Assembly: GCA_034620365.1 (NCBI GenBank)
Contig: JAQGEQ010000301.1
Span: 62,001-126,000 of the forward strand
From: Pegea sp. RAD2-039
Lineage: Eukaryota > Chordata > Thaliacea > Salpida > Salpidae
Direction of reading: 5' to 3'
DNA length: 64,000 nt
The position numbers and the translations under genes were made by a program. Under the pieces are notes generated by a model. It saw only the letters and a list, made by a program, of their open reading frames with translations, made no database searches and was not told the origin of the DNA. Within the stretch, counting starts at the first letter, position 1. Every line of letters begins with the position of its first letter. This document shows, one piece after another, positions 51,700 to 64,000 of the stretch.

Positions 51700-53990
51700 G
51701 ACGTCATCAATGGTAGATGCGATTGACCTGACGTTGGTTTAGGAGAAATATTTTGAAAATGATTTAAGATTGACATTAAAAGCTAACCTTTGAGTTTAAT
51801 GAAGTAATTAAAATTGTAAATAGCAGCTTCATGCTGATAACTGACCGTGACAATTCCTCTACGGGTTGCTAGAAGTGAAACGTGTCTTTCTACTTTTTAT
51901 AAATTTAAATCGATAAAATCTGAATTTTTTGTTTTTGGCTACAAATAAAATTGAAAAAAAATTTGAAGAAAATAAGCGAAGATTTTTTTTGTAGAATTTT
52001 CTATTCATAGTAAAAATGATAAATCTATAGTTGATGTCTTCAGTCTATTTCAAACAACGAAACGTTTAATGTGAAAAATAGTATAATTTGACACCACAGA
52101 ATATCGTAGTTAAAAGTATTCACAGATATCGTAGATGTTAGTAAGCAGTATGATGAGAAGACAAAAAGATAAATCTGAAAAGTTAAAGATTAAGATCTAG
52201 TAAAAAAGGGTGATAAAAACACTATATCTTGAAACGATAAACTGATCTTCAGATATTACTCAAAAAACAACTTTAGATTAAAAGTTAAAAAAATTTTTAT
52301 TTTCAAATAAATTAAAAAATAACAATTTATTTCTAAAAATCAAAAATTTGAATTTTAATAAAACTAAAAAAAAGTATTTTTGATTTTTTACAGATTTTCA
52401 ATTATTGATATTTGAAACTTGATTTGGTTGAATTATGGATCAACTTTCAGTAAATTTTTTTCAATTAACTTCTTACTATTCAATCCTAATAACTTTTTAC
52501 TTCAAATAAAGTTCTTTAAAAGTTAATTTTATGCAAGAATTAATTCTTTTATTTACAATTAAATCAATTTTAAATGTAGTTAGCTCACTGACTAGTAAAT
52601 TACAAGATTGCTTTAAATGTCAAAACAGAAAAATTTAATTGATAGAGAAGCCGGAAGACAGAACTGAATGTCTAATTTCGAATTTACAAAATGTATTAAA
52701 AGGAAATTTGCGTTGATAATAATTTCTATCTTCGTGTGATTAGTTGAATCTGAAAAGAAATCAATTCTAGTTTTTAATTCACAATTTTCTAATTCATTTT
52801 TTTTCAATGAAGAAATGTTGATGTAAGTCTTTAAGATTGATGAAGATTTGTATCAATTACCTTAAGTATTTACACTAATCATATAAAGCTCAAAATACCA
52901 ACTAAAAAAAGCCGAATAATTTCATTAAAATCATTTTTTTATATACATGTGTATCACTGAAGTAGATTTAAAAGCTTTTAAACTGAAACTTTTCTACTTT
53001 TAGGTTTGTCAACTCAATTTGATCAACTTATCTGAGTTAGAAGTTATTTAAACTTTTGAAATTTTCGTTGTAATGAAATGTAATCTGTAATTATTTTTAG
53101 TATTAAAATGAATTGAAGAATCAGTTAGTTAAATTTCGAGAATATTTAATCAACTTACAAAGCTTTATAATCGTCAAGTTACTTTTGTTTAGAATTCGGA
53201 TAATCATCAGCTTAATTAACAAGACATAATTGTGCAAAGAATAAAATTTAATGAATGAATGATTTATTGTAAAGTGAATTTTTCATCTATAAGTATTTAC
53301 ATGTCAAATTAATATCTTCATTATCTCAAATATGCCAGTTGCTATCTGTAAGTAATGATTAACATTTAATATCTCTCTCTAATCTTATCACGGAGCTTAA
53401 TAATTTGGCCCAATATTGTTTTTGAAGCATTTAAAAACAAAATAAGTCAGAATTTTGAGCTAAAAGCGAAATTTTTTAGGTTTTTAGAGAAAGTTATTTT
53501 TCAGATATGATCTTCAAATATAAAGTTGATCATTTGAAACTTTTAATGATGTTGATGATGAATTTTTGTGATCAGTTCTTCACATAGATCTGTCAACTTC
53601 TTATCTTAAGGATTTATTTCAACTGAAATCTCTCCTGTTTCAAGTGCAATGGACTGTGACAGATGGTCAAAAATCTTTTAATTTTTTTCAGACAAATCTA
53701 CAAAGTAGAAGAAGTTAAATTTAAATGATTGATTTCTGAAGATATTTTGTTGATATATAAACTTCTTTTTATATAAACAGCTAAACTTTAATTACATTAT
53801 TCAGAAATTATTTCTTGGAATTATCGATGTAGGGATAAGTTAAATATTTAATAATACTGATAGATGGTTTTTTACAAGCTCATTAACCTTCGATTACTTA
53901 GAAGTGAATTTTTTATACAAAATATTTCGATTTTTGACTTTAATTATTTTAACTATTTTTTACTGTAACAAGCACTAAACCAGAAAATAA
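51700..53990. other. AT-rich region, no gene seen
   Basis: A TGACGTCA at 51699-51706 and a GC-richer spot near 51.85 kb (GGGTTGCTAG) are the only marked features. The rest is AT-rich without exon signals. Confidence 0.5.
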
Positions 53991-54179
53991 GTCACGTGTT
54001 TCAGTTGACTTAATCAAGTAACACGTGATCAAAAAAAAAGCAAATCAATTTTTCACAAAAATTTCTGACTTTTTCTTCTCGAAAATTTTTCTCTTTTTTT
54101 TCTTTAGTTGCAGAAAAAGGAAGAAATCCTTGGTTGTTTGAAGAGAGAAACGATGTCGTGCGGTTTACGAGGAATACAG

Positions 54180-54480
54180 ACGTCATCTTGTGGGCTAACA
54201 CGTTTTCAATTATAGTCATGACGTAATCTCAACAACTTGTGATTGGCCACAAGAGTAAACGCTTCAATGAGTTTCAGTGGAGCGTGAAGGCGCCTAACCC
54301 AACTACAACTTGAATCTTTGAAGGTGCTTTCTTGGCACAGGTGAAAGCCGACACAAGGCCAGTCCAGATGGCGCCTTATATGCCGGTCTCATCCGTTTGA
54401 TGAAACGGGGTCTGGGTCAACTGTTCAGCTTTAATCTTGTCTGGCGCCCTGCCTCTAAACGACCGTAACCTTGCTCAAGC
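54180..54480. promoter_or_regulatory. Promoter-like GC-rich island A
   Basis: About 300 bp of much higher G+C with a canonical CCAAT box on the minus strand (GGCCAATCA; core at 54242-54246), a CRE variant TGACGTAA (54219-54226), three GGCGCC sites (54289, 54370, 54443) and the perfect hairpin CCGTTT-GATG-AAACGG (54393-54408). CAGATGGCGC (54365-54374) fits the right half of a CTCF site. CCAAT then CRE, read on the minus strand, points to leftward transcription; a 69-codon minus frame starts at 54219. T-rich plus sequence to the right also allows rightward transcription. No coding exon is secure. Confidence 0.45.
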
Positions 54481-57400
54481 TTTTTATAAACTCTGAATAT
54501 TTGAGTGAAGTCAGGACAACTTTGTCAGCTCAATTGACTTTCAACTTGAACTTGACTTTACCTCTTGTGTCCTTCTTGCTTCTTGGATTTGTTTATCTTC
54601 TTCTAAGACCTTCTTGTTTCGATTCAAAGAGTTTTTATTGATTCCTGTTCAAGTTTTTCAATGAAGAAAGAGTTCTAATTTGATTCTAATAAAAATTAAA
54701 AGTTTTAAATTCAATTTATCTGAAAAAATCTTTTTAACTTTTAAAGAAAACTTTTTAACATCTACCTCGTCAACAAAGACCTAAAAATAACCTTCTATAA
54801 AACTTTTCAATTTATTTTCTTCACTGACCACTTAGAGGTTTACATTTGAGTCTTTCTAGGCATCTCTTACATTTCTAATGTCATTAACATCTTTTAACAG
54901 AAGATTATCGTAATCTTTGGGTAAATAAAATTTAAAGCTTCTTGCTTCTTGTATAAAATCAATTCTAAATATTAAAGAATTTCTTATTTTCTTTTTCAGA
55001 TTGCAGAAGCTTGATTTTTTAGTTACTTGTATCAATTTCGACAGTTTAAGATAACATTTTGATGTTACATTAGTTTAGTTTATGTAAAAAGGTCGTTGTA
55101 AGTTCAAAAAAACCATTTTGTTTCGATTATAAACATTTTTCAAAAACTAGAATCGCTTGTGTCTTTTCTTAAACCATTTTAAACCTTACTTCATTTAGAT
55201 TAGGTTTGATTGTAAACATTAAAAGTGAAAAACGCTTTCATATATTAATGTGTTTAATAAAATGAACACAAGAAGATATTTTGATGTTATGTATAGAAAC
55301 AATGGCGCTTTTACAACCGCATAAAAAGATAAATTATTATAAGTTATAGAAAGTAATTTACAACCCTAAAAAGCAAAATTAGATTTTATTAAATTTGAAA
55401 CTTCAAAAGTGTTTGGAGATAATAATTTTATATTTAATAAAAAGCAGAATTTATATAAAGAAATATTTAAGAAACTTTAAAGGTTTTGAAAAACAACCTA
55501 AATATTTGATAAATTTTATTTATGAAATGGCTTCCTAAAAACAACTTAACAATTTGATCTTTAAAAATTGAATAAAAGTGAATTGCTCACGACTTGCTTT
55601 ATTCAGTTATTTCATTAAATTATCAATTCTTGAAACAATAAGTACCTTTTACCAAATCAAAGTCAACGAGAATTTAAAAAGCATTCATTAGTAGTTGAAG
55701 CAATTTCAGTTTTATGTAAAGCAAAACTTTTAATCTTAAAGTTTGAATAATAAAATGATTGACAAATAAAGTCAATTGATGTAGATTTAAATCCATTGAA
55801 AAACTAAAACTTCTGTAGTTAATAAAAGCCTAATTACATTAGAGAACTAATTGAAGAGATGGTATTGTTTTCAATAATCTTCAGTTAAGTTTCAGCAAAT
55901 TAAAAGCACTTAAATTATTTCATACACAAAAGTTCTTCGTCATATCTAATGATCCGTCTAAGCTATTAACTTAAACTAAAATTATGTTATGAAGTGCTTC
56001 GTTTATTTTTATCATAAAGATAATGTAACTATTTGTAAACTGCATTAAGTCAATTTGTTTTGAAGATGATGTTTAATTAACATTGTAGCCGCCATAATTA
56101 ATTTCCAAATTAATCCAAGAGATATTCGTTGATTCTTCATAATCTTGTTAACTTTCTGATTTGATGAAGGTACTTTTAATCATTTACAAAAGAAAAATAT
56201 TTGATGAATATTATTCGGAAATTATGAAACTATTTTCTTTTTTTTTATTCTATTTCTTAAACACCAAAATGAATAACTTTCAAGAAACAATTTCTCTTTT
56301 GATGAATTTTTCAACAATTCTTTTAATAGAAACAAATTCCAAATATAGAAATCACCTTTGTCACGTGACATCAGTTTATTAGTCACCAATTTGGTTGTAA
56401 AATTCTCATTTAATTTTCATTGAATATCTCAACATTTTTAAATTAATTATTATTTGCAGCTTTACTGAATAATATTTATCATTTTATTCTTAATTTAATT
56501 TCTATTTTTAAACATTTTACTTCTATCATATTTATAATATTTATTTAATATTTATTGAACTAGAGTTAGAAATTAAACTACAAAATTACTTTCTTCTTCA
56601 AACAAACTGAATTTCAGAGATATATTTTTTGGTTTTGTTTGCAATCATGTAATCGTGAACAACTAACTTAGAAAGAGTTTTTAATCACAATTTCGAAGGT
56701 GGATCACCGATTAACTGAATCTTGATGGTTTCCTGGTGTTGATAAGAAGTCGTCGACATATAATCTTTCTTCTGATAGAATGAATTGAAAGTAGAAAAAA
56801 AGAATTCACTGAAATTGTTGCTTTTGTAGATTTGATATCAACTAAACTGTCAACTTCTGATGGAACAAATCTAATCAAGTTTATTTCCAGTTTACTTTTC
56901 GATAAATAAATTTTTAAACGATTTTCCAAACTTCTTTCGATTTCAATATTTATTTTCCTTAAAAGTTTTTATAAACTGAAATATTCTTGTAGAAAATATT
57001 CTTACAAAAAGTCTGATGTCATTTATCTTGTGAAATTTTATCTAAAAGCTCAAATATATGAAGAAATCGTAATAAAATACCCTAATAAAAATCTGTGGCT
57101 ATGAAAAGAAGAAATTTTAATCTGGTATTAGTTTAAAAAAGAAAAATACTTTCTTGTAAAAATTCAGTTTTTTTATCACAAAGATAAATTTGTAATATTT
57201 TGTAAGATAATGAAATTTATCTTGATTTAACATGAAGTAGTTGACAATAAACCGACATAAAATTAAACCAAACTGTTATGTGATAGTATTTGCATCGTTA
57301 CAAGTAAAAATCTCTCAAAATGTCGAAAAGTGATTTTCAACTTTCAGTAATATTAGTTTATAAACAAGAATAAAATTAAATTGAATTTCAAAACCATTTA

Positions 57401-60400
57401 TAAAAATAAAATTTTTTACAATTGTTTTGCTGAATAAGCAGCAAATAGTTTTTATTCAAAATATTTTCAAATCTTTACAAAGATAATCGAAAGATGAATT
57501 TTCAAAAGAATTTTAATTCCTGAAATATCAAATTGTTGATTGAAGATTATATATTTGTAAATTTAATTTTAGAGAAATCTACTTCTAGTTGTTTGAAATC
57601 AAAATTATTTCTCACAATTTCAAATTCACAAAGATTTAAGATTAAAGTTTCATCACACAAATATTTTTATCGAGATACTCGTTTAACTATTCTTTCGAAT
57701 ATTTCAACTATTAACTTATTAGTAGATCATTGGTAATTAGATCTGATGTCATCTGCTTGTTCCCATCTTTCGTTACTAGTACATCTATTTTTACCAGTTT
57801 TGTTGGCAAGCATTTTTTCGTTTACGATTTGCAGTATTTGAGTGACAAGCAACTATATTAAAATTCTTATGTTTCAACTTTATTCCTTTTAATTACAACT
57901 TAATTGACAACAAGTATTTCGGATTAAGTACTTTTGAAGTGATTACAAAGATATTTAATAGAAATCAAAGATAATTTTGAAATCTTTTGTAATTGAAATA
58001 GAATTCTTATGTAAGGATTAAGTCGGCATATTTCACTAATTTCTTATTGCAAAACCCGAAGATACTTTCATGTTGTTACTGCATTAAAACATTATCTTGC
58101 TTTCTTTTTATTGCATTCAAAATATCAAGCAGATGTCAACAAGTAAACTAAACAATAAGTTTAGTTATTTGTGTTTTAAACAGGTTGATGTAGTTACAGA
58201 TGAAATACTCGAGAGAGATGTTTATTTATACAGTTTATGTTACTTCATATTATAAGTGTTGCCAATTGCTCTTATTGAGAGTTCAGATTGGTTTGATTCC
58301 AATAATCTTTCCTATTTTTAAATAGTTTGTGAATATAATGTTCCAGATACATAATTTAATCAAAATAGTCACTGAAGATGCAATCTACAAAACCAATTTT
58401 GTTGCAAGCATCTGAGGTACTTTACAATTGACCAGAAGTGGATAGAACTGGTTCCTTCATCGAACTTAGCTTCGAAATATATAAAGTTTTTTTCTGATAG
58501 AAAACCTTCATCAACAAGACTTCAGTTTTAGCTAATTTTCTATATTTAGATTCAAGATGCTAATTCCATATTTTTAGAAAATCTCTCTAATGATTCATTA
58601 TCAATTGTTAAAAAACCACTAATGACCAACATTGACTAGCAATTAGTTAACAAATAAATTTAAAACTTTAAGTCATCTGCAGTTCATTAAAAATTATTTA
58701 AGAAATTCATAAAATTATGAAACAAAAGTTGAAACAAATTCTATTTTTACCTCTCATGACAGAATTACATTTGGGAATAAGATAAAGAATTGTCATCTTA
58801 TTACTTAAACTTTCAAATCTGTTAATTACACTTGGGGGTCTTGTGCTTTAAATAGTAGCTCATGAGTTGTAAGCTAAAAATTTCTAACAATCTTATTGCT
58901 TGGTACATATTAGCTAACCACAAGTTTGTTTGATTCTAACAAACTCATAAAGCAAACAGCAATTTAATTTCGTTGTTCGTTTAAAAGTTGTGGATTGTCG
59001 AAGTAAATTTCACTAATTGAGTCATGAAGTTCAGAAAAAGTTGATTCTTTGGGATTCAATCTTCGACTTGTGAATCAAATCTTGCAAATAGTTTGCAGCT
59101 GACAGCAGAGATGTAAACCTTCACCGAACTCAAATATGTAAATACATTAGCGAAGTTTAATGTAGATGTTATGAACCCTACTTTACACCAAATATCTTTT
59201 ATAGGCGATCAAATAACAATTTCAAATTTGTCGTTCCAATAAATCCCAATGTTTTTCTGAAAATGATTTAATTTGGAAGTACTTCTCGTCAGTTAGACTT
59301 CAATCAAACCTCAGTGAACAACCAACAAACCTTTCAATCATTGATATCTGAAAATGGTTAATAAATCATCAAGTGTTTCATGTTAAACTTTTTATTAATT
59401 TTTTTCAACGAACTGTCAATATAATTAGCGTTTTGAAGAGCTCTTTGATTATTCATCATTTTGAAGAAAATTAATTTTTAAGGACTAAATGAAAAGCAAA
59501 AAATCTTTTCTAAGATTTTCAATCTACTAATCATTATCTATTATATGAGGTTTATATTTATCTTACTAAAGCTGTAAAGTAACTTATCTAATTAATACTT
59601 AAGACCATAAAAAGTTCGATTTAATTATTATCTAATTCGCAAACATCAGTTATCATTAGGAGAGCTAAAAATAAGTAATTGTACTATTATTGACACGCGC
59701 CTAAACAGTTAATAGCTCATTTATTCATTTATATTTGCATAATCGCTACTATTAGTCTTTCATACCAAACATAATCTAAATTTACTTCTGTATGACATTA
59801 TATACTAAAAATTTCTAGCTTATTAGCAAGCTTGAAGCAATTGTTCTATTTTAGTTTATGACTAGTTTGTTTCATACAGAAATTTATGAAGTTTAAAGTC
59901 TCATGTGATTTGATAAAGTTTCTGTTTATTCAAAACATTGATGTAATTTGTAACAACTTGAAAGATGAAACAACTTAACAGTTGAATTTGTAAAAGTAAT
60001 CGAAATATTTTCCAGTTCTATTTCAGCACAAAAATAAAGTTTTTGAAAAGTTTTCAATAAAAATTTTGTGATTTTATTCATCTCAGATTTATTTACGTGA
60101 AATTTGGTGAATTTTTTATTCAATCAAATCAAAAGTATAAATCTAAAGCTTCAATAAAAACCTTCAAAACCATCTAAACTTACGAAGTTTATAGCTTCAA
60201 ATTTGCAGAACTTTAACTTCTTATAAAATGTTTAAAAGGTTTTTTCGAAGATATTATTGCTAAAGATTATAGTTGTGAGCCTAAAAAGAAAAACAAGGCT
60301 GATTTGTCGGTGTTGCATATCAAATCTCGCCTTTTACTTAAGCAAAGAACTCTGTTAAAAGTATGAAATATTGGTCACGTTTAGATAACTATCATGTGAA

Positions 60401-60840
60401 AATATACTCGCTAGAAAGCTTTGAAAATTAAGCTGAAATCAAAATTGATAAGACAATTTTCTTCAATGTCCAATTTCTAGGTTTAAAGGTTTGAAAGAGA
60501 TATAAAAGTTGAAAAAGTATTTTAAGATGATGGAAAAGCCAACCTGACACAAATTGTATTTACAGTCAACGTACTTGATGATGTAACGATCTTTCAAACG
60601 TTCAGATACAAAACATTTGAACGTGATCGTAAAAATCCAACTAAATTGATGACCACAAGAAGTGTTAAAGATTTAGAACTTTTCTTTTTGAAATAGAAGT
60701 TTCGATTGATCCAGCAAATATTTTCATGAAAAATATCAAGAAATTAAAAACTTTTATTTCAAAATCAATCTGCTAATTTGTAGAAAATTTGAAGAATTTC
60801 AAAACAGTATCAATTTTGTGACAAGTCCTTTACAGCGACA
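54481..60840. other. AT-rich region, no gene seen
   Basis: No homologous exon, RNA gene or repeat seen. A palindromic GTCACGTGAC lies at 56360-56369. Open frames here (for example 56161-56382 and 57533-57736) have random-looking, AT-driven composition. Confidence 0.5.
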
Positions 60841-60844
60841 TGAT

Positions 60845-61195
60845 CACTAATCTGAGGCTTGTGATTGGTCAATTTTCAAGCAAATATTAGATGAACGCAA
60901 TTTGTTAGGGATTACATGGAAGCCGCCTTTTTCAGGTATGTTTATGTTGAAGTAAATGTTCGTCAAATAGCTGGTCGCCATCACATTTTTAGAAAACGCG
61001 CGGCGCCTAAAACACAACAGAAGTCATCGCGTACTCTGTCTCTTTCAGGTCTACATCAAAAGCGGGAGGTATCATTACTGACGCTAGTACGTAGGCTTGT
61101 AGGCGCCAAGGACTCTACCCGAATATTTCCTTCGCATGATTGGATAGCGGAGGTTGTTTACGGAATTCTTCAGATCTTTCAGTCGATTTTCTGAT
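60845..61195. promoter_or_regulatory. Promoter-like GC-rich island B with possible first exon
   Basis: A GC-rich block with two minus-strand CCAAT boxes (60864-60868 in GACCAATCA; 61139-61143), GGCGCC at 61002 and 61102, and CpG-rich ACGCGCGGCGCC. It shares CTTGTGATTGG and GGCGCCTAA with island A. A plus frame of 92 codons opens at 60916 (M-E-A-A-F-F). Within it TTCAG|GTATGT (60935/60936) is a consensus donor and TCTGTCTCTTTCAG|G (61048/61049) a consensus acceptor, so a short first exon with a 113-nt intron is plausible. Translation after the splice stops soon. I cannot name a product. Confidence 0.4.
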
Positions 61196-64000
61196 ATTTT
61201 TATCTCTCAACAAAATGTTGTTAAACTCTTAAATACTTTGACGTGAAGCTTAAATAGGATTCACTTTTTAATTGTTTCCATTTTCAAGGAGTCTAATATT
61301 TGAATAATTTTCTGCCATCCGATTAACACAGTAAGAAAATAGATGAAGTATTTAGCTGTAAACACTCTTAGACGTTTGTCAAATAGAAGCAAGGTTGTTG
61401 AAAGAATAGATTTTTCTTTAAATGGTATTTTATGTAAATAGATAATTACAATTTTAATCGTTTGAGTTTAAAATTTGTTGACAATACTTCAGTAAAATTG
61501 AAGCACTTAAAAATTTGTTTTTTAACTTTACAATTGAATTTGTTTATCTTCTGAAATAGATGCTGATGATTTTAAAAGATAAATCTGAAACAAACCAACA
61601 GTTTGGAAGAAAACCTGAAACATTTGAAAGTTGTTTTAATGATTAAAATGTTTTTAATAACTTCTAACTTTATAAAATAACTTGACTTGATATAGCTTTA
61701 GGTTATCTTTAAAAAAGAAAGAAGAAAACGTAAAAAATATTATACAATAATTGTTACTTCGTCAATAAAGTAATCCGATTAAACGGAAAACAAAAACTGA
61801 AGAATAAAAATGCTTTTTTTTTTGTAACAAATTTCTCACTTTAACTAAATTCTTTACAAAGAAGAAGTTGCTGACGAAATCTCTGTGAATGAATGATTTA
61901 ATCTTCTGATTTGTAAACAAACAAAGTTTTTTGCTGAAAATAAAACTTTCAAGATGTTTTGTTGTTTGAAAATAGAAGATATCTTTAAAAGCGTTGAATT
62001 CAGATGATATCTGCAAATCTGAAAATATTTCTATAAAAAATCAGTAAAAATTTAGAATTCAAAAAAAGTAGATTTCTTTTTAACAAATCCAAACAACTTT
62101 TTCTGTTTATTTTTCGTTTCAACAGAAACTTAATTAGAACATTACAGTTTTAAAACGTTAATTTTGATGTTAAAAAATTACTTTAAATATTTTATTGTTG
62201 TTGTTGAAAGTAAAAAATGGAAACATTTATTTATACTGCTTGAATAAAAACATTGAAATTCTTGTTGGTAATTAAAAAACTTCTCAATAAAAAAACTAGA
62301 TCACGAATTATAAATGCTAGAGTTGACAAAAATGGCTAAATACTTGTTTGGAGTACAAAGTTTAATAAAGTTTCAACCGATTAAATTGTTGAATAAATTT
62401 CCACAAACAGTTATTTAGGATATCTTCAAATACTTTAGAAACTGTTGATGTTTAGTACATAGAAATGATAGATTGTCTTGTGAGTTGTAAAAATAAATTT
62501 GATTTAAACAAAAACAAAAAGTTTTGAAAATATGTTCTTTCATTTCAACAAAATAAAAGAAATGAAAATGTAGAAACGTGGTACTATATCAGTTTAATCA
62601 TTTTAATAAGTTCATGCTTTTTACACTAAATCTCTTGTATTTCTGTATTGTATACTTGTATCATTTAAAATCATGTAAATTTTCGTGTACATCAGTTTTA
62701 CCAAACATTAAAATGTTAGAAATTTCTTACAAGTTAAAATTTGATTAAAGTTAAAAATATAAAATCAAAATTGAAATATTTGAATTTCAATTAATTTATT
62801 TAAATGTTAATTACAGTTAAAATAAATAAAAATTTAATCAATTTTTTGAAACACAAATTTGTCTGTAAGGAGAATTGAAAGTAAAAAAGCTTTTGGCAAA
62901 AAGTTTGATGTTTAAGATGATGTAATCACCAAATATAATTTTTATCGCTTAATATACTTTTGTTGGTAATCTTTTGAAAGAACAAAGTTTTTTTTAAATA
63001 TTAGAAGTCATCAACTTTTTTGAGGGCTGATTAATTAATAAAATATGTTTCAAATAAAAAGATATTTTTATAATATCTAATTTCTTTTCAACAATCTAAA
63101 AGTTAATATTTGAACTTTAAAAAAATTCTGTTTTTTTACTGATTTTAATAATTGTCAAAAATATTTAAAGCGCTTTAATATCTGTAAACGTTGACAGGTC
63201 GAATTTGTAATTACAAAATTTAGTAAAACCAATAAGATTATTTACTTTTAAATGCATATGTCTAGACGTTAGCTTAATTAAATAAAATTAAGAGGCAAGT
63301 TCCGTTTTCTATCTGTAAAAAAGGCAACAATTTCAGTTTTGTTTTTTAAAGTAAATTAAATAGGAATTGATTAAGTTGTCTGCTTTTGGCTTCAGATAAA
63401 ACGCTCGAGTTCGAGAAGCTTTTTAAACGCGATATTTTAAAATATTCATTGTGACATTAATAACTGATGATTATATTTGATAAAAAGTTTAAAAAAGTTG
63501 ACATTTTGTAAATATGAAATCTTGCATGCCTCTAATCACATCAACATTTCTAGCTGCAAATACTTCAATTTGTAGAAACAAACAAACCTAATTTACCTTT
63601 TTATATTCTAACTAAATCAGAATTGTAAATCACATTAACTAGTTAATAGCTGACTAGGTGTCTTGAATAATTATTTCTGTTTGGCACGAGTCTTTGTTTT
63701 AAGTATAAACTTAACATAAAGTCGCACCTGGGTTATAACATCTCAAAATTATTTTTCGTCAAATATTCTATCGTTGAATAGAAAGGTGGCTTGTCAGAAT
63801 TTAATATTTTGATAAAGTGATAGATAAATCTATTGATAAAAAGTGAACAAGCAAAATAAACAGATCTGCGAGATTGTAATACACTTGTAAATCGCGTTCA
63901 ACTTTTACTAGACGTCAATCAAAGTGAAAGTTGTTTAATTATGTTTGCAGACATTGTTGTATGTTGTAAGCTACTTCAGTTTTCGAATAAACTACTGAAC
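61196..64000. other. AT-rich region, no gene seen
   Basis: AT-rich to the window edge, with no recognisable exon, repeat or RNA gene. If island B is a rightward promoter, coding exons may lie beyond the window. Confidence 0.5.

Noticed and set aside
54280..54480. tRNA or tRNA-derived SINE in island A
   Set aside because: A loose A-box-like string exists, but the B-box candidate is poor and the spacing and cloverleaf do not fit.
1..64000. CRISPR arrays, bacterial operons, insertion sequences, rRNA genes
   Set aside because: No spaced direct-repeat array, ribosome binding sites, transposase-like frames or conserved rRNA blocks were seen; the window is spliced eukaryotic DNA.

Overview
This is nuclear DNA of an invertebrate animal. 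It is strongly AT-rich (roughly 70-75% A+T by eye) and its genes are spliced. The core introns are tiny (about 45-60 nt, GT..AG, often ending in TTTCAG or TATAG), and a few introns run from several hundred nt to 1.6 kb. Three genes belong to clear metazoan families: TANC, CDC42SE/SPEC and TTLL6/13. I cannot fix the phylum from sequence alone. Many small-intron, AT-rich lineages (flatworms, tunicates, rotifers and others) would fit.

Layout. 1-1637: AT-rich flank with a minisatellite. 1638-12793 (-): a complete 31-exon TANC-type scaffold gene; every exon junction keeps phase and the model totals 1,724 codons plus stop. 12794-20700: AT-rich DNA without a recognisable gene. 20729-21315: a short tandem repeat, then a GC-richer island with three perfect CRE sites. 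21722-22738 (-): a three-exon CDC42 small effector gene made of very short exons. 22739-27547: an intergenic region that is A-rich on the left and T-rich on the right, switching near 26.4 kb, where I place a divergent promoter. 27548-33916 (+): a TTLL6/13-type tubulin polyglutamylase of about 1,000 residues. 37914-39320 (-): a three-exon secreted protein with two six-cysteine repeats. 39.7-40.8 kb: an alternating purine-pyrimidine tract, a consensus CTCF-like site and a GC-richer island. 41-64 kb: mostly AT-rich DNA with no gene I can identify, broken by a weak coding-like patch (45.9-46.4 kb), a possible two-exon 3' gene end (51.1-51.7 kb) and two promoter-like islands (54.2-54.5 and 60.85-61.2 kb) that share sequence elements.

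The genes do not form a pathway. TANC is a cortical or synaptic scaffold, CDC42SE binds a Rho-family GTPase at the membrane, and TTLL6/13 modifies ciliary and other stable microtubules. The most notable non-coding signals are about ten TGACGTCA and seven GTCACGTG sites, far more than base composition predicts, the strand-skew switch between the divergent CDC42SE and TTLL genes, and the paired islands at 54 and 61 kb.
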